A stretch of 64,000 bases of DNA from Toxonevra muliebris (Eukaryota > Arthropoda > Insecta > Diptera > Pallopteridae). The DNA is taken from the NCBI GenBank assembly GCA_963691655.1, contig OY829326.1:97395235-97459234 (forward strand), in the 5' to 3' direction. Below the pieces are notes generated by a model. It searched no databases. It was given only the letters and a program-made list of their open reading frames with translations, and was not told the DNA's origin. This document shows, piece after piece, positions 11,535 to 22,346 of this stretch. Position 1 is the first letter of the stretch; every line of letters begins with the position of its first letter. Made by a program: the position numbers and the translations under genes.

Positions 11535-12692
11535 CCACCTTGATCAAAAAGTTCCCGGAACTTATTCAGAAAATTAAAAATACAAGTTTATTCATCTAAA
11601 TCTATATTGTCCTCTTCAAAGTAATCCCCATCGACTGCAACACACTTATGCCAGCGCTTGATCCAATCCTCAAAACATTTTTTATATTCGGTTTTCGGTA
11701 TGTCCATCAGTGCTTCCTGCGAATTTTCCTTTACTTCCTCTCGGCTGCTGAAACGCGTTTTCCGTAATCGTTTTTTAACTGGATTGAAAAGAAAGAAGTC
11801 ACAAGGAGCCAAATCAGGTGAATTCGGTGGCTGTTGGATGGTATTTGTTGCATTTTTCGTCAAAAAATTACGAATAATGATGGCACTGTGCGACGGTGCG
11901 TTATCATGGTGCAAAATCCACGAGTTTTCTGTCCACAATTCTGGTATCTTTCGGCGAGTTGCTTCACGCAAACGTCTCATAACGCCCAAATAATACTCTT
12001 TGTTTACTGTCTGGTCTTCTGGCAAAAATTCATGATGCACTACACCGTTGTAATCCATGAAAACCGTGAGCATTGCCTTCTTTTTTGTCTTAAAACGACG
12101 TGTTTTTTTTGGTTTCGGCTTATTTGGTGAACGCCATTCACTTGCCTGATGTCTGGATTGCGTGTCTTACTCATAAACCCACGTCCCGTCTCCAGTAATG
12201 ACCATTTTGATGAATGTCGGATCGGATTCAGCCTCGCAAATGATGTCTTTTGCGACGTCAACAAGGTCTCTTTTTTACATGAAATTGAGGTTTTTTGGCA
12301 CCAACTTTGCTGCTACACGACGGAAACCCAAATAATTAACCAAAATGTCTTGGACGGATCCATAGGCAATGTTCAAGTCCTCCTCTATCTCACATTTGGT
12401 TAATATGCAGTTACTTTTTTTTCGGTTTTCAATGTCGATGGTCTGCCACTGCGTTCATCATCTTCGATTGACTCACGACCACTTTAGAAACGCACGTGCC
12501 ACTTGTAAACGACCGTTTTCTTTAGAGAATCGTGGCTATGTAACTTTTGCTAATGTCAAGCTATGACGCTAAGATTTAGAGGGAATATCAACAACAGATG
12601 TACCAACTTAACAAAAAAAAAAAACAGAACTCAAATCGGAACAATGGGAGCGCCACACGGTGGTTATTCCGGGAACTTTTTGATCAAGGTGG
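11535..12692 (-). mobile_element. mariner-family transposon, complete ends, inactive
   Basis: Perfect 26-bp terminal inverted repeats occupy 11535-11560 and 12667-12692 (outer end CCACCTTGATCAAAAAGTTC). The element is bordered by TA on both sides (11533-11534 and 12693-12694), the standard mariner target duplication. Total length is 1158 bp, slightly short of a typical 1.3-kb mariner. Perfect ends with a degraded gene suggest a moderately young insertion. The transposase reads on the minus strand and is annotated separately. Confidence 0.95.
11588..12560 (-). pseudogene. mariner transposase, disrupted (DD34D)
   Basis: The catalytic half is well preserved: VITGDGTW holds the first Asp, HHDNAPSHSA the second, and SPDLAPCDFFLF the third, exactly 34 residues after the second. 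The C-terminus ends ...EEDNIDLDE. Upstream the same frame continues through an EIEEDLNIAYGSVQDIL helix and, after a frameshift near 12400, a linker reading GRESIEDDERSGRPST that joins the helix-turn-helix and catalytic domains. In-frame stops lie at 12167-12169 (after WVYE) and 12275-12277 (after LNFM), with at least one more in the N-terminal part. The longest open piece is 161 codons and lacks the DNA-binding domain and the first Asp. It cannot encode working transposase. Confidence 0.93.
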
Positions 12693-14797
12693 TAATTTCC
12701 CAACTATAAAGTGGCTAAAAGCACATTTTTAGCGTTTTCCCAAGAGAACCAACTTACACGGACAGTTTGGCCTAAATTACAAATTTGCGGTGGCATTGAA
12801 ATCGTAATGTACACAAATAAAAAAACAAAAATCGCCTGGGCAAACGTGATGAATAAAAGAAAAAAACTTCAACTCATAATTGCCACTGCAATAAGTCTGA
12901 TATAGGAGTCAAAATATACTCACAAAAAAATGGTGACGCTCGGCGTTCATTAACATACCGAACACACGGTGGCCCTACTTACATGCCGACTCAACTAACA
13001 CGCACTCCCCTAATAATTTAGGCAACCTGCCTGGACGACTACAGTGGCTTCTAGTCTACGAAAAACGTCTTTATATCGAAGCCTCCCTCTATGTCGTTCT
13101 TTCTTTGGCCAATAAACATCTGAAATATATTAAATTAATATTACGGACTGAATTGTATCTCTTTTTAGTAAACCTTTTAAGAATCACTACCGTTTATAAT
13201 ATTTTTTCTGCAAACTTCATCGTTGATAACTTCTATTCTTTTGGTTTTAAGTGTGAAAATAGCCTTATATTTTTATGCCAGAAGTCATAGAGCGTAAGCA
13301 CGTATCAAACGTTAAAGTGTGCACTATTGTGAAAATTCACACATCAACAGATAAATACTTCGAAAAATAGTCATTAACTATCTGTGCAATTATTTAGAGT
13401 ATCTGTGCTATAAATGTGTTTATTTTTCTTTCCCCCCCCCCTCCCCCCTTAAATAAGTAAAAAAAGTTTACATTAATACTATTATTACTTAGCAGCCGAA
13501 AAATTAATAAAAAAAATAATAATAATGATTCGTGGTTAATATGTTATTGCCTAAAATTGATGTGAATCATAATTTCCTTTATTAATTAATTAATTATATG
13601 TACACACATTTTGATTTCGAGATGGTTCAGTGATTTTGCATATATATTTATTTTGATTTATTTAGAACAAAAAAGACCAATAATTTATTTTTATTTCATT
13701 TACTTTTGTATCTAAACTAACCCACAATTATTTTAACTTATCTTTTGGCGATCATCAAAAATCCAGACAAAAAAAAAATTCAACAAAAAATTAAACTGAA
13801 ACTGGAACAAAAAAATATAAGTATCTCATATGATTTTGCGGAATTTTGAGATCTGATATATTTATTTATTTATATTGGAGTGGAATAGTTTTATAAATAA
13901 TTTTGCGATACTTTTGCACGCGCCTTGACTTGAATGACATAAACAAAAAAGAACATTGATAGACTAAGAAACGCTTAAACAAGCTATTAAATTTCAATTA
14001 TTTAAGCTGTCGTAGATTTTATTATTTGCAGCTCTTCAAAATGTAAATGTGCCACATTCAAGCATTGACATACAACTTTTCGTTTTTTTTGTTTAATTTT
14101 GCATTGATAATTGCTTTGTTTTTTGATGTAAAATACGTCATCCGGTAAAGTGGGTATGTGAAATGGAGGACGAATTTTTATAGTCCTTAAGTGTGTTAAT
14201 TGATACTTTGTACATTTATTTAAAGATTTAAAATATCCCAGTTCGTTTATTTAAACTGTTGAGCTTTTTTGTTCTTAACAAGTCCTCAAATTTATTAGTT
14301 TCTATTACTGGTTGTCCTGTAGAAGTCATGTGGTTGTTGTAATAACTCGAAGTATTCCTGTTGCTATTATTAGTACAGCATATGAAAAAATGAGAAACGC
14401 GAGGCGAGTTCGTCTAAGCAAGAGAATGAAGCCATGCGGTTATTGCAATCCAAGTCGGGTTTTACACGATGAGACTAGCCTCATCAAACTCAGACAAATG
14501 TAGGGAAGAGGGGAGAAACGTTTCGAGAATAGACAAAATCTCTCGGGCAGCACTTGGATGAAACGTTTTAACATTTTTCTTTCTACTCTTAGTACATATT
14601 CGTAGCTTTTATCATATTTTTTTGCTTTTTTTTTTAATATTTACTATTATTGTGTGTTTGAAATTGAAAAACATGAGTCAATAGTGGAATTTATGGAATT
14701 TATTTATTATTTTAATTATTTTATATTAAATTTATTTTTCGCTTTGTACAAAAAATCATGTCAAATAAAAAAAACTAATGAGAAAAGAAAATGTTTC
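12693..14797. other. AT-rich non-coding stretch
   Basis: Includes a C-rich run (C10-T-C6, 13432-13448) and poly-A/T tracts. A GC-richer patch lies at 12920-13090, without a recognisable frame. A short hairpin, GATGAG-ACTAG-CCTCATC, lies near 14469. No gene was recognised. Confidence 0.5.
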
Positions 14798-14935
14798 ATG
14801 AAACTAGTCGCATCGTATAAAAGTTACATGAAACTTCAAAAACGAATGTCAAAAATTTGCATGAGATTAATCTCATCGTTTAAAAGTGGACAAAGAGCAC
14901 ATGAGACGACACTGAGAGAGCCGACGTCAGAGGTT
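14798..14935 (+). repeat. two tandem CATGA-repeat units leading into a palindromic-MITE half
   Basis: Two units about 62 bases apart share the pattern CATGARAYTARTCKCATCGT followed by TAAAAGT. The second contains the perfect palindrome ATGAGATTAATCTCAT (14861-14876). At 14900-14935 the sequence reads CATGAGACGACACTGAGAGA and continues into GCCGACGTCAG, matching the arm of the MITE at 54218-54339. This is probably a truncated copy of that family. Confidence 0.6.
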
Positions 14936-15181
14936 GTTTTTATATAGGAACGTATGGAGATCAGTGCTGTCGTTTTGAAAATTTTAAGGGGATGAATTTT
15001 TCCTTTCAATCGGAGGATTTTGCTTCACAGGGGAGGAATTTTTCAAAATGTCGTTAAAGTTTTCCAATAAGTATTGCCTACTTAGATAATTGCAAACAGT
15101 TCCATTAATGTATAGACACTTTTTTATAGCAAAATATGATTTTTTGTTACAAATCCAGTCATACTTAAACCTCTAGCTCCC

Positions 15182-15604
15182 AAATTTTTGATTGATAAAA
15201 AAAAATCGGAAAATTGGCGTAAAAATCATAAACTGATTTAAAAACCCAAAAACAAAAAAAAAAAAACTAATGAGCATGGTTTTATGAAGTGGAAAAGGTT
15301 TAATGCCTGAAATTATTTGTTGTTGAATGAGCTTTTTTTCAATTTGTTTTAAGTAATTAAATATTTTATGTAAAAAATTCAAATTCCCAGCTATCCACAG
15401 CTTTTTTATCTGGATAGTATGACTGGAAGTATTTTATTTATTTTCCTCACTTTTATCTCAAATTCAATCAAAATAATTAATTTTCCTATTTTTCACAGAT
15501 TTTTTACTTTGGCTGTCGGTAACTTCTGTAATACGCTTCATAGCTCATAACTGATGCATTTTTTTGAAAGCTTGGGAAATTCCCTAAACGATATGATAAA
15601 ATGT
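15182..15604 (+). repeat. dispersed repeat copy A (about 423 bp)
   Basis: Aligns throughout with 18865-19289 in the same orientation. Both begin AAATTTTTGATTGATAAAA and end GATATGATAAAATGT. Shared internal landmarks are the GGTTTTATGAAGTGG block, the CAGCTATCCA-AG block and AACTTCTGTAATACGC. There are no inverted ends or target duplication, and no coding frame in common. It could be two copies of an unknown element or an old local duplication. The minus-strand ORF inside it is not conserved in copy B. Confidence 0.85.
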
Positions 15605-16410
15605 AGCAATAGAAAACTATTATGGTGGCAATTCCATCCCTTTTGATGAAGCCCGTCTAGATGCGGGCTTGGAAACTAGAGGGTTAAAGTAATGAATAAT
15701 ACACCATTTAATATTAAAACAACATATTCTTTCTTTGGAATCAAACGGTACAATGTTAAGTATTTACATTGGTAAATAATATTAAAAAACTAAATTAAAC
15801 TTGTCTTCTTCTCAAAACCGGGTATAAAAAACTAAGATGTTATTTGTGGTATTCTTGAGCCAACTCAAACGAAGAGACGCAGTTAGAGGCATTTTTTTTT
15901 TTTTGTAGCACTTCCAACCATTACTGCATTAACAGTTGCAAGCAAGGTTTTTCGGTTTTTTGTCTTTTATTAGATTCAATTGAAAAATAATTCTTTTTGC
16001 TGCTGCTATGTGGAAAACTTGAATTAGACACAATAAATTTTTTTATTGTTTCTTTTAAAAAGCATTTTTCAAATATAAAATTTCACAACTCAATTCTTCC
16101 AGTTCCAAATCTAATAAATATAAAAATTTGTTGATATTTATTAAATGAGCAAGCTTACTTTTACGCGGTTTTTCTGCTATTGATTTCTATTGTTAAAAAT
16201 TACAAAGATTAACACAGAGACAAGCAAAAACTTTTGAAAATGAAGTACGAAGTTTTGAATTTTGACAGAAACCCAGCGACAAATTAAACAGAGGCAATCA
16301 TAATAACAAATATTTCACAGAAAGAAACGAAAATAACAGAAAACTTTTAGTTTGATTTAGATTTATTTTGCATACAACCCAAAAACTCAAAATTAAGATT
16401 AGAGCGGAGT
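15605..16410. other. non-coding stretch
   Basis: Contains a small hairpin AGCCCG-TCTAGATG-CGGGCT (about 15646-15665) and a TAGAGG-associated T-run. No gene was recognised. Confidence 0.5.
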
Positions 16411-16489
16411 ACGAATACTCCACTGATGGGGATTGCGGCCATACAAATGAGCAGATGAGTTGACGTTGGTTCCCTCAGTGTCTCTCATG
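16411..16489 (-). mobile_element. truncated copy of the palindromic MITE
   Basis: Read on the minus strand it begins CATGAGAGACACTGAGGGAA, then ACGTCAAC-CTC-TCTGCTCA and ATCCCCAT, following the layout of the full copy at 54218-54339. The second arm is missing or diverged. Orientation is opposite to the 14900 fragment. Confidence 0.65.
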
Positions 16490-17280
16490 TTCTCTATGGT
16501 TGAAATTAATTGCGTTTAATAGTTGACTCTGTAATTGTGTTCATTAAATAAAAAAATGCTTGGTCAGCATAGAAAAACAATTTTTATATACTCAAAAAAA
16601 AAAAAAAAATTGAAATTGAAATATGCAAAAAAATCACAAAATAAATTTGCATTCGTAACAATACTACAAGTTTTATTAGTGTTATTGTAATGTTGAAAAG
16701 AAGTGTAAATAAAATCAAGTTAAAAATTAATTAAAGTTAAAAAAAAAAAAAAATTAAATTTCCTTTCACCTACTACTAGCCCCTTGGCGAAACTATGTGT
16801 ATCTTTCTCAGTTTATTATCGATTTTAGTGGCTTGTGCCGATAAGACTAGGGTACTTTATATTTGAATATGTATGTAGGTAATTAATTGTTTATTATCAT
16901 AACTAATTAAAATTACAACAAACTATGTATGTAGTTTATAATACAAAAATATGTTGTCTTATTTGTATAATATTAACAATACAATAGACATTGTAGCTTT
17001 TTTACCAATTCAGAGCTATCGAAATACTTCAAAAAATATATGACGTAAAGTAAGTATATAAATCTAGACGGTATCTATTTAAATCGGAAGGTTCCACTTA
17101 ATTGTTATCAATCAAAATAATACAATAAGTGATTCCTTAAATTGACATTAAAGAATAGCTCTTTTGATTAGAAGCTACGTGCAGAAATTTTAGGTGATAA
17201 GTTTGCAAATCCTTTTTAGAGTACTTATTTAATTCTCTACGTAATGAAAAGATAAGACACTAAAGCTGCCTAAAGATGAC
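16490..17280. other. AT-rich non-coding stretch
   Basis: Long A-runs at 16595-16610 and 16739-16753. Nothing else recognised. Confidence 0.5.
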
Positions 17281-17560
17281 GACGTTACCGTCAATGGTGC
17301 CCGCTATCTTTCGATGATTCTGAGCTTTTTTTTGCCGGCAATACACGAGCTGATTCTAGCCGACATCTGGTTTCAACAAAACGACGCTACATGCGTATTG
17401 AGAAATTAATTCGGTGATCGTGCCTAGACTATTTTTTGTGGGATTACGTGAAGTCACTCATCTATGCCCACATTGCATGAATCTGCGATATCAACTACGT
17501 CAACGTTCCATCACATGTGGTTCCTAGCAGTTGTTTTTGCTCCTTCTAGCTTTTACCAAA
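17281..17560 (+). mobile_element. mariner-like (IS630/Tc1 group) transposase relic
   Basis: The plus strand encodes VTVNGARYLSMI, then FFLPAIHELILADIWFQQ followed by NDATC, the block around the second catalytic Asp. After stops and an internal deletion of about 20 residues it continues FGDRA, then DYFLWDYVKSLIYAHIA with the third Asp. Wording and order match the same family as the element at 30999-33058 (LTPLDFSLG there). Ends and the N-terminal half were not found. Multiple stops and frameshifts make this an old, dead copy. Confidence 0.8.
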
Positions 17561-18864
17561 GTTGCATTTAGCATTTACCAAAGCTAGTTTAGTTGCATAC
17601 TCTATCGATGTTTTGCAGATTTCACGCGGTGTACCAGGTAGCATGCGTCTTCCATGGAGGAAGTTCTTTATAGCATTTCTCGCCATACTGCCGCCGGACA
17701 GTGGTTTGATTGCGGAAAAAAATCATTATTTTTGACGCGTTGATATTGTTATTTCATTAGCATCTTAAAAAAAAATTGGAAGGTTTAGTTCATTAAATAA
17801 TTGTAAGCTGTTGAAGTTGATAAATGCTAAACACAAAGTGCAAGCATGCATTTTGAAGCGTTTTTCAGAAGCTTTGGTTGTTTAACTATAGTTATTATTT
17901 TACAACTATTTTTTTTATATTGGGTGTGTTGTATATGAAAAATTTGCTTCATAAATAAAAAAAAAACGATAAATTTTTGTTTTGGAAAAAAGTTTGGTTT
18001 TTAGAAACTAAAATTTCAAGATAATTCCTTAAGTTTTGGTGGACCAGGTCTATCTTGCAAAGGTGTGCGAAATATTCTAATATATACAAATATAAAATAT
18101 TATTTCTTAGCTAAATAATAAAAAAAAAAAAAAGTTGGCTGCGGATAGCTGCTGATCAAATTTTTATTAACAAAATACTAAATGCATATCGGGTAAAAAC
18201 TATATGAAAATGTGAGTATTTGTGGTATCAGTGTACTTTTAAGAGATGGAAATTTTTCTTTTCAAAAACAAAAAAATATGAAATAAAATGAAATGTTGAA
18301 ATAGTTAAAACCATTTTTTTATGATACTTATCTCTGTATCTTGACTGTAACGGATTTAAGAGCTATTTAAGTTTTACTGTTGTATGGGAAGTGATAGTGG
18401 CAGTTGACTGATCACGCCCATTTTCATAATTTTTCTTTTCCACGACCTAAGAGTGACTCATGCCAAAAATCATTATGCTGAGATGATTCCTTATATTTTT
18501 TTCCGCACTTTGTATAGAGTCAAACCACTGTGCGCCGTCTTTACGAAAATGGTAGCTAACGAGCTTCCACTTCTGTCTTCTAATCCGATTGCTCAGGCGC
18601 TTCGTATTTGTTCTTTGTAGCGACGCCTTGTTAGATATCGCAATAGGCCGAAAATCCGCAGTCCTGTAGTAGCTTGGTTTTTATTTGAGTTTCATGACGA
18701 TTTGCTATATTCTTGCCATTTTTAATTTTTTTTAAAGAAATAAACATTTTTTAAAACTATATATATATACTATTTTTTTAAAACTCCTTAAACTGGTACT
18801 TAACACGTTATCAATATCTATAATATTTTTTTTTAATTCCTTTACACATTACATATTTATTTTG
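17561..18864. other. non-coding stretch, possibly with more transposon debris
   Basis: GTCAAACCACTGTGCGCCGT near 18512, and CCGCCGGACAGTGGTTTGATT reversed near 17690, suggest two inverted pieces of the same transposase N-terminal DNA. They are too short to prove. Remainder AT-rich. Confidence 0.35.
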
Positions 18865-19289
18865 AAATTTTTGATTGATAAAAAAAAATCGGAATTGATT
18901 AATATTGGCGAAAAAATTATAAACTGATTTAAAAACCCAAAAAAAGACTAATGGGCGTGGTTTTATGAAGTGGGAAAGTTTGAACGCCTAAAATTATTTG
19001 TTGTTAAATGAGCTTTTTATCAATTTGTTTTAAGTAATTAAATATTTTATATAAAAATTTCAAAGTCTCAGCTATCCATAGTTACTTTTTTTATCTGGAT
19101 AGTATGACGGGAAGTAATTTATTTATTTTTTTTTTTAACTTTATCTCAAATACAATCAAAATTATTAATTTTCCTATTTTTCACGAATTTTTGACTTTGT
19201 CTGTCGCTAACTTCTGTAATACGCATCATAGCTCATAACTGCATTTTTTTGAAAGCTTGGGAAATTCCCTACGAGATATGATAAAATGT
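18865..19289 (+). repeat. dispersed repeat copy B (about 425 bp)
   Basis: Partner of 15182-15604 (see there). Its right end, ...GATAAAATGT, abuts a LINE C-terminal relic read on the minus strand. The repeat could therefore be the 3' untranslated part of that LINE, but copy A lacks the LINE coding end, so this is unresolved. Confidence 0.85.
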
Positions 19290-19400
19290 TAATTTGGTGC
19301 GTCGCTCTTAGTCAGAGCATAGGGCAGCAGTAAACTCTTTCCATCGATCACGATCAAGTGTAACGCGTCTGATCCAGGATGCTCTGTGCCTGCTTTTTGC
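19290..19400 (-). mobile_element. LINE ORF2 extreme C-terminus (relic)
   Basis: On the minus strand the frame reads SWIRRVTLDRDRWKEFTAAL followed by CSD and a stop at 19308-19310. A -W---A-DR--W------AL ending is typical of the C-termini of several non-LTR retrotransposon ORF2 proteins. Only about 25 codons are recognisable. A poly-G tract interrupts the sequence upstream. Confidence 0.6.
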
Positions 19401-19427
19401 TAGCACAGTTCTCATCCACGCTTGTGT

Positions 19428-19453
19428 GGGGGGGGGGGGGGGGGGCGGGGGGG
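19428..19453 (+). repeat. poly-G run with G-quadruplex potential
   Basis: G18, one C, then G7. Such a tract in AT-rich DNA is unusual and could fold into a quadruplex. The exact length is prone to sequencing error. Confidence 0.85.
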
Positions 19454-20808
19454 CCTGGTCTTCTGGTATCCTGGCCTGGACTTTTCTATTTAACTATATA
19501 CTACACAAAAGATCGTTTCTACTTATGTATGCCAGTTTATTTTGAAATGCTAATCTCAACACTTAAAACCGTTTTGCGACAGTATTGCCAGTTGTAGATT
19601 CTCTTCCATATTGACCAAATTTAATAAACTTTAATTATGTATTAACGAACAAAAATGTTGAACCTATACAACTCTGGAAAATTTTGTTTTCCATTTTCTT
19701 TAGTTTCTGAGATATTAAGAACCAAAATACAAAATTTCGAAAGTTTTACATTTCGTTATATATTTTCAAAAATCATAATTCAGTTAATAGTAAATTTTTG
19801 GAATTTTTATATAAGTTTTACTTGTTGATGTTTTGAATATTTTTTTAAATATTACAAAATTATTTTTTTTAGCTCTTTAAAATTTAGTACCTCAGAGAGT
19901 ATTATACATATATCAATAACCGTGCAATATTCTGTCAACAGTTTTAAAATTGGGTTGAAGCTTTTCTCGTGTTCTTCGCCATAATATTTTTTACACGGAG
20001 GTTTAGATTTGTTTTTTGCTGGTAGTTAAACTTAAGAAATTGTAAAGCTATTTCCTGTTACTATAACTTTGGGTTTATCTCTTTCATTGAAATATTTGTC
20101 GATCGTTTTCGTACAAGCTCATCAATCACCGTTGATCAATACCCGTTGATGCCCATCAATTCCTTGTCTTTAGATTATTACTTTACCTACAAATCACGTG
20201 ACCAAAGCCACCTAATATTCTCATATAGAATTAGAAATAATAAATTAAAAATTTAATAAGCAAATCTTAATATTGTTATAAATTATAAAATTACAATCTA
20301 TTGCTAACGAATATATGAATTCTACTATAAAAACAAATCGCTATTAATGTAAATTTTTTTTTTAATTCTTCCCCGTGAAGCGGCTACAAAGTTAGAATGT
20401 CTAATTGAATGCGAATGTCTGACAATGTTATTAAAATAGTTTATTACTTGTACACAGAATAGCACAGAAAAGTTAAATTGAAATTTTTATAGAAACTCGT
20501 GCACGCAGAAATGCATTTTCTGCAATGATTAGGAGCCATTCATTCACTCGTATCTACATGCCTTCCTAGTAACAGTTGATCTTATGCACACGCTACAGTT
20601 TAAGAAAAAAAGACTCATTTATAAATATGTTTCTCTACATGTATATCATTTACAGATCTTGAACGAAGTCAAGTCATTTATACACTACTAAGTTCACTGT
20701 CATGGCTTTCAAGCTCACTGTCAAGTGTATAAGATGCAAGCTATTTATAATATCGTTTAAATTTCAATCGCATAGAATTGCACACACTCCTACTACTCTA
20801 TTCGTATA
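19454..20808. other. AT-rich non-coding stretch
   Basis: No gene, RNA or repeat recognised. Confidence 0.5.
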
Positions 20809-21300
20809 CAGGGTAATTCCGTATTGATGATCATTGCAAAATAAGGTGGTACTCGGGGCAAGTAAAAACTTGTATGGATGGGGAGAGACCTATTTTTACC
20901 CGATTGCGAGCTATAGGGGTTAACAATTTCTATATCTTATTTTAGTCTTTATAGCTCGTGGGTTCAAAAATGGGAAGTTCTAGGTTTGTAATAATTTGGT
21001 TAAGTTTCTAAGTTAAGCATAAATTATTAACTATTGAATTTCCAAAATTTTAAAACAATAACTATCTTGAGATTATGACCAAACTAATTGCTACGAACCT
21101 GCGCCAAAGTTACCACATTTTTTGCAGCACCGCCGACTGCATTTGTTTGAGTTTTGATTATTTAAAGTAGCTTTCGCGATAATTTTGTTCATTAAATTTA
21201 TAAATAAAGATCGGTGATAAATTGGCGCCTAAGTGGGTTAAAAAAAATTTACATCTTCTATCACTCCATTAGTGTCGACCAGCCGGACGAATTCACCCTG
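20809..21300. mobile_element. TA-flanked MITE with CAGGGT ends
   Basis: The left end reads CAGGGTAATTCCG and the right end, reversed, CAGGGTGAATTCGTCCG. They match over the first 13 positions with one single-base gap. TA dinucleotides flank both ends (20807-20808, 21301-21302). Length 492 bp, non-coding. TA duplication with short ends fits a non-autonomous member of the Tc1/mariner group. Confidence 0.65.
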
Positions 21301-22093
21301 TAATATTCATACTTAGCCTACTAAGCTAAAATTAATGAATGTGATCATGTTGTTTGCGGTTGTTGATTTGGTATTTGTAGTCAACGTACGATGAATATAT
21401 TGAATCATTTTTTTATTTTATTTTTGCCTTAATATGAGATTACTTGGTCGTGGTTTTGCTAATCTCCAAGTCCACTGATCAAAACAGATCTTGCAGAATT
21501 AATATGTATGCGGTTTTTAGATTCTGCATATATTTATTATTTCATACTGTTTTAATTGTTAGTATTTAAATTATTTCATTTAGGATGTTAGTAAAGCAAA
21601 AATTTACGGTAGAACCGGTTACTTTTAAATGTTTTTTTTTGGGTGGGATATTTTTATATGTGGTTCTAAATATTTGGACTTCATCAAACTGGAAAATGAA
21701 TTCAAAAAAACTAAAATGAGTCTGTTCTGCACTCGTCACATGATGTGATAATATACTTTACGTTTTGTTGCTTACTTCAATATAAAAGTTTTCGTTTTTA
21801 TGTTGCAAAAAAGGCATAGTCAATGTGTTTTTTTTTTTAATTTTTTATATTCTATTTTCAACGCACTTTCTTGCTCGTCTACATCGCCTAATATTGATAT
21901 TATCTTACAATTGTAATTAAAAAAGAATAAACTATACAATAAAAAATATAATAAATAAAAACAATTTTTGATATATTCCACTAATTCCATTGATATATAA
22001 TTATTGATACAATTATAATTTCTGATATAAAGTTATGTGTTGCATACTTTTGGGCTTGTTGTATCCTATTTTTAATATTAAAAATTCACCTTT
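21301..22093. other. AT-rich non-coding stretch
   Basis: Nothing recognised beyond A/T tracts. Confidence 0.5.
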
Positions 22094-22346
22094 CTTAATC
22101 TGTTTATACTAATAATCAGACAGCATAATTTCGGGGTGTAATTCACCTCCTTTTACCGGGCGGTACTAAAGTTTAACTTGGCAACCACAATATTTACATA
22201 TTAAATAATAAAAGAGTCATATTTTTCATATTTAAAAGTTCAGCTTAATCTATTTATTCTAATAATAAGACAGCATACTTACGGGGTGCAATGCACCACC
22301 CTGCACCTGGCGGTACGAAAGTTTAACATAACCACCACTACATTTA
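22094..22346 (+). repeat. tandem duplication, two units with 149-bp period
   Basis: Units 22094-22196 and 22243-22346 share CTTAATCTGTTTAT-like starts, AATAAT-AGACAGCATA, CGGGGTG-AAT-CACC and GGCGGTAC-AAAGTTTAAC. Each carries a GGTG-AAT-CACC dyad (GGTGTAATTCACC and GGTGCAATGCACC) in which the inverted symmetry survives although the bases differ. Confidence 0.8.

Noticed and set aside
11588..12073. 161-codon ORF as an intact gene
   Set aside because: It is only the catalytic C-terminal part of a mariner transposase; upstream stops and a frameshift remove the DNA-binding domain and first catalytic Asp.
11658..12566. Plus-strand ORFs across the mariner element
   Set aside because: Antisense shadows of the minus-strand transposase.
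15646..15665. Terminator-like GC hairpin
   Set aside because: Rho-independent terminators do not apply in a eukaryotic genome; no transcript ends here by any other sign.
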